Source: an uncultured Rhodobiaceae bacterium
GTDB taxonomy: Archaea; Thermoplasmatota; Poseidoniia; Poseidoniales; Poseidoniaceae
Length of the DNA stretch: 5,599 nucleotides
Reading direction: 5' to 3'
Assembly: GCA_937911445.1 (NCBI GenBank)
Contig: CALDQY010000051.1
Span: 1-5,599 of the forward strand
Part shown: positions 4,436 to 5,599 of the stretch, piece after piece
How positions within the stretch are numbered: the stretch's first letter is position 1
How the letters are laid out: the number at the start of each line of letters is the position of its first letter
The notes under the pieces: generated by a model
Seen by the model: only the letters and a program-made list of their open reading frames with translations
Database searches by the model: none
What the model was told of the DNA's origin: nothing
Made by a program: the position numbers and the translations under genes

Positions 4436-5143
4436 ATGCTAGAAGTCAATGGTCTAACCAAGAGTTTTGGTTCATTGGATGTGCTAAAAGGCGTCAACAT
4501 GCAAGTCGAAAAGGGCGAGATGGTTGCTCTTATGGGACCTTCTGGTTCTGGTAAATCAACACTACTGAACATCATAGGAGGTTTGCTTGCCGGTGATGGT
4601 GGTAGCATTACCCTCGATGAGCGGACCTATGGACAAAAAGGGCCCTCAAGCGTTGTCGACGTTCGTCGAAACAAGGTTGGTTGGATTTTCCAAGATTTTC
4701 ACCTTCTCGACAATCTTTCTGCAGTAGACAATGTTGCCATTGCTCTCGAATTGTCAGGGGTTCCTTCGAACGAAGCCGTCGCTGCAGCTGAAGATGCATT
4801 GCAAAAAGTTGGGCTTGGCGATAGGCTCAATTTCATCCCAGACCAACTCTCGGGTGGACAGCAACAACGTGTTGCGATTGCTCGAGCCATTGCTGGCAAC
4901 CGCCCGGTTCTACTAGCGGATGAGCCGACCGGAAATCTTGACATTGCAAGTGGCAAAGAGGTTCTCAAACTGTTCAAAGATCTCTGTCATGATGAAGAAA
5001 ACCCCATTTCAATTCTCATGGTAACCCATGATCCTGACCTTGCTTCGAACGCTGATCGCATGCTTCTTCTCAACGATGGGAAGACGGAAGCATCCGACAT
5101 TCGCTCAGCTTGGGGCCTTGATGAGGAAGGTGAGGAAGAATGA
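4436..5143 (+). CDS. ABC transporter ATP-binding protein, MacB/LolD type
   Basis: The 235-residue nucleotide-binding subunit is complete: Walker A GPSGSGKST (34-42), Q-loop Gln86 (IFQDFHLLDNLSAVDNV region), signature LSGGQ (138-142), Walker B VLLADE (158-163), D-loop NLD (167-169) and switch His198 (MVTHDP). ADEPTGNLD and the Q-loop context LLDNLSAVDNV place it in the MacB/LolD/FtsE branch, whose members drive export or lipoprotein/peptide extrusion rather than solute import. The C-terminus is unusually acidic (DEEGEEE). The permease follows with an ATGA overlap, as expected for subunits made in fixed ratio. Cargo cannot be inferred; archaeal members of this branch are mostly uncharacterised. 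There is no substrate-binding protein in view, which agrees with an exporter or mechanotransmission role. Confidence 0.95.
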   Translation: MLEVNGLTKSFGSLDVLKGVNMQVEKGEMVALMGPSGSGKSTLLNIIGGLLAGDGGSITLDERTYGQKGPSSVVDVRRNKVGWIFQDFHLLDNLSAVDNVAIALELSGVPSNEAVAAAEDALQKVGLGDRLNFIPDQLSGGQQQRVAIARAIAGNRPVLLADEPTGNLDIASGKEVLKLFKDLCHDEENPISILMVTHDPDLASNADRMLLLNDGKTEASDIRSAWGLDEEGEEE

Positions 5144-5599
5144 GCGACGATATCTCTGGTTTGCAAGACAGCGACTTCGGCCAGAATCGTTCTCGAGTTC
5201 GACGCTACCAACACGCCTTGATGGAATTGCCAAGTCGACTCCGCCTCGCAGGTCAAAGTGCATGGCGTGGCAAGGAGCGCGGAATGGCCGTCATCGCTGG
5301 TGTATTCCTCGCATCGCTCGTCATTACGACCGTTCTTGCTTACGGTGTTGGATTGTCCCAATTGTTCTTTGAAGAATCTTTGGATTCTGAACCGTTTGAT
5401 GCGAAGATTGAGTTTGCACGAACACCTGTTGAGAACGCATCAGGGTGGACCAACAATACAACGACGATGACTGAAGTATGCGATGAATTGATGGATGAAT
5501 TCTCGGAATTCAATGACTGTACCCTCGTTCTCGGACGTCAAGGCATTCACAGTGGTGGCTTCTTCAACATCGAGTTTGTCGTCGCTCAGCCGCTCGAAA
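5140..5599 (+). CDS. FtsX/MacB-like ABC permease, N-terminal part (cut by window edge)
   Basis: An ATG at 5140 overlaps the ATPase stop (ATGA) and opens a frame that stays open to the window end, giving 153 residues. The order is typical of the FtsX/MacB permease family: a cytoplasmic N-terminus of about 48 residues, longer than usual and basic from residue 17 on (RSRVRRYQH, SRLRLAGQSAWRGKERG), one hydrophobic helix (about 49-72, VIAGVFLASLVITTVLAYGV), then the start of a large extracytoplasmic domain. In that domain Cys114 and Cys127 could form a disulfide, and N99-A-S, N105-N-T and N106-T-T are possible archaeal N-glycosylation sequons. The remaining helices and the FtsX domain would lie to the right. 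The family call rests on context plus this topology rather than on a diagnostic motif. Confidence 0.82.
   Translation, partial: MSDDISGLQDSDFGQNRSRVRRYQHALMELPSRLRLAGQSAWRGKERGMAVIAGVFLASLVITTVLAYGVGLSQLFFEESLDSEPFDAKIEFARTPVENASGWTNNTTTMTEVCDELMDEFSEFNDCTLVLGRQGIHSGGFFNIEFVVAQPLE

Noticed and set aside
5028..5372. 114-codon plus-strand frame spanning the ATPase/permease junction
   Set aside because: The ATPase frame and the ATGA-coupled permease frame explain this DNA; the alternative frame is Arg-rich and without motif.
1..5599. CRISPR array, insertion sequence or integrase site
   Set aside because: No regularly spaced repeats, no transposase or integrase motifs and no terminal inverted repeats were seen; the only direct repeat noted has two 12-bp copies.

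Overview
This window most likely comes from an uncultured marine euryarchaeon. A Marine Group II / Poseidoniales-like genome would fit, but that placement is inference. The clearest domain marker is a full-length archaeal-type 4-demethylwyosine synthase (Taw1/TYW1). Its two cysteine triplets have the spacing known from the Methanocaldococcus enzyme, and this enzyme is absent from typical bacteria. Genes are tightly packed (ATGA overlaps at 102-105 and 5140-5143), base composition looks moderate, and AT-rich TATA-like boxes sit close to several starts, all compatible with an archaeon.

Layout, left to right. A minus-strand block (1-1771) reads taw1, then a short ThiF/E1-like adenylating enzyme, then the N-terminus of an unknown gene that overlaps the E1-like stop by 4 bp and runs off the left edge. 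A divergent intergenic region (1772-1974) follows. Next on the plus strand is a pair of tiny tandem genes (53 and 39 codons), too short for usual ORF thresholds. They share 11 of their first 22 residues and are separated by nothing but a stop codon, with a strong Shine-Dalgarno before the second. They lead into a membrane di-iron hydroxylase of the AlkB/fatty-acid-desaturase superfamily (2299-3273). Its last 28 bp overlap tail-to-tail with a minus-strand GDP-mannose 4,6-dehydratase gene (gmd, 3246-4310). After a 125-bp divergent promoter region, a plus-strand MacB/LolD-type ABC exporter operon begins. It has a complete ATPase (4436-5143) and the first 153 residues of an FtsX/MacB-like permease (5140 to the right edge).

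How the genes relate. Taw1 makes the tricyclic base at position 37 of tRNA-Phe. The E1-like gene 29 bp downstream could be co-transcribed with it but has no assigned partner. The hydroxylase, gmd and exporter all plausibly act on lipids, envelope glycans or membrane cargo, but they lie in separate transcription units and no common pathway is proven. The most novel item is the tandem small-protein pair in front of the AlkB-like gene. No RNA gene, CRISPR array or insertion sequence was seen, and no intergenic stretch exceeds 300 bp.
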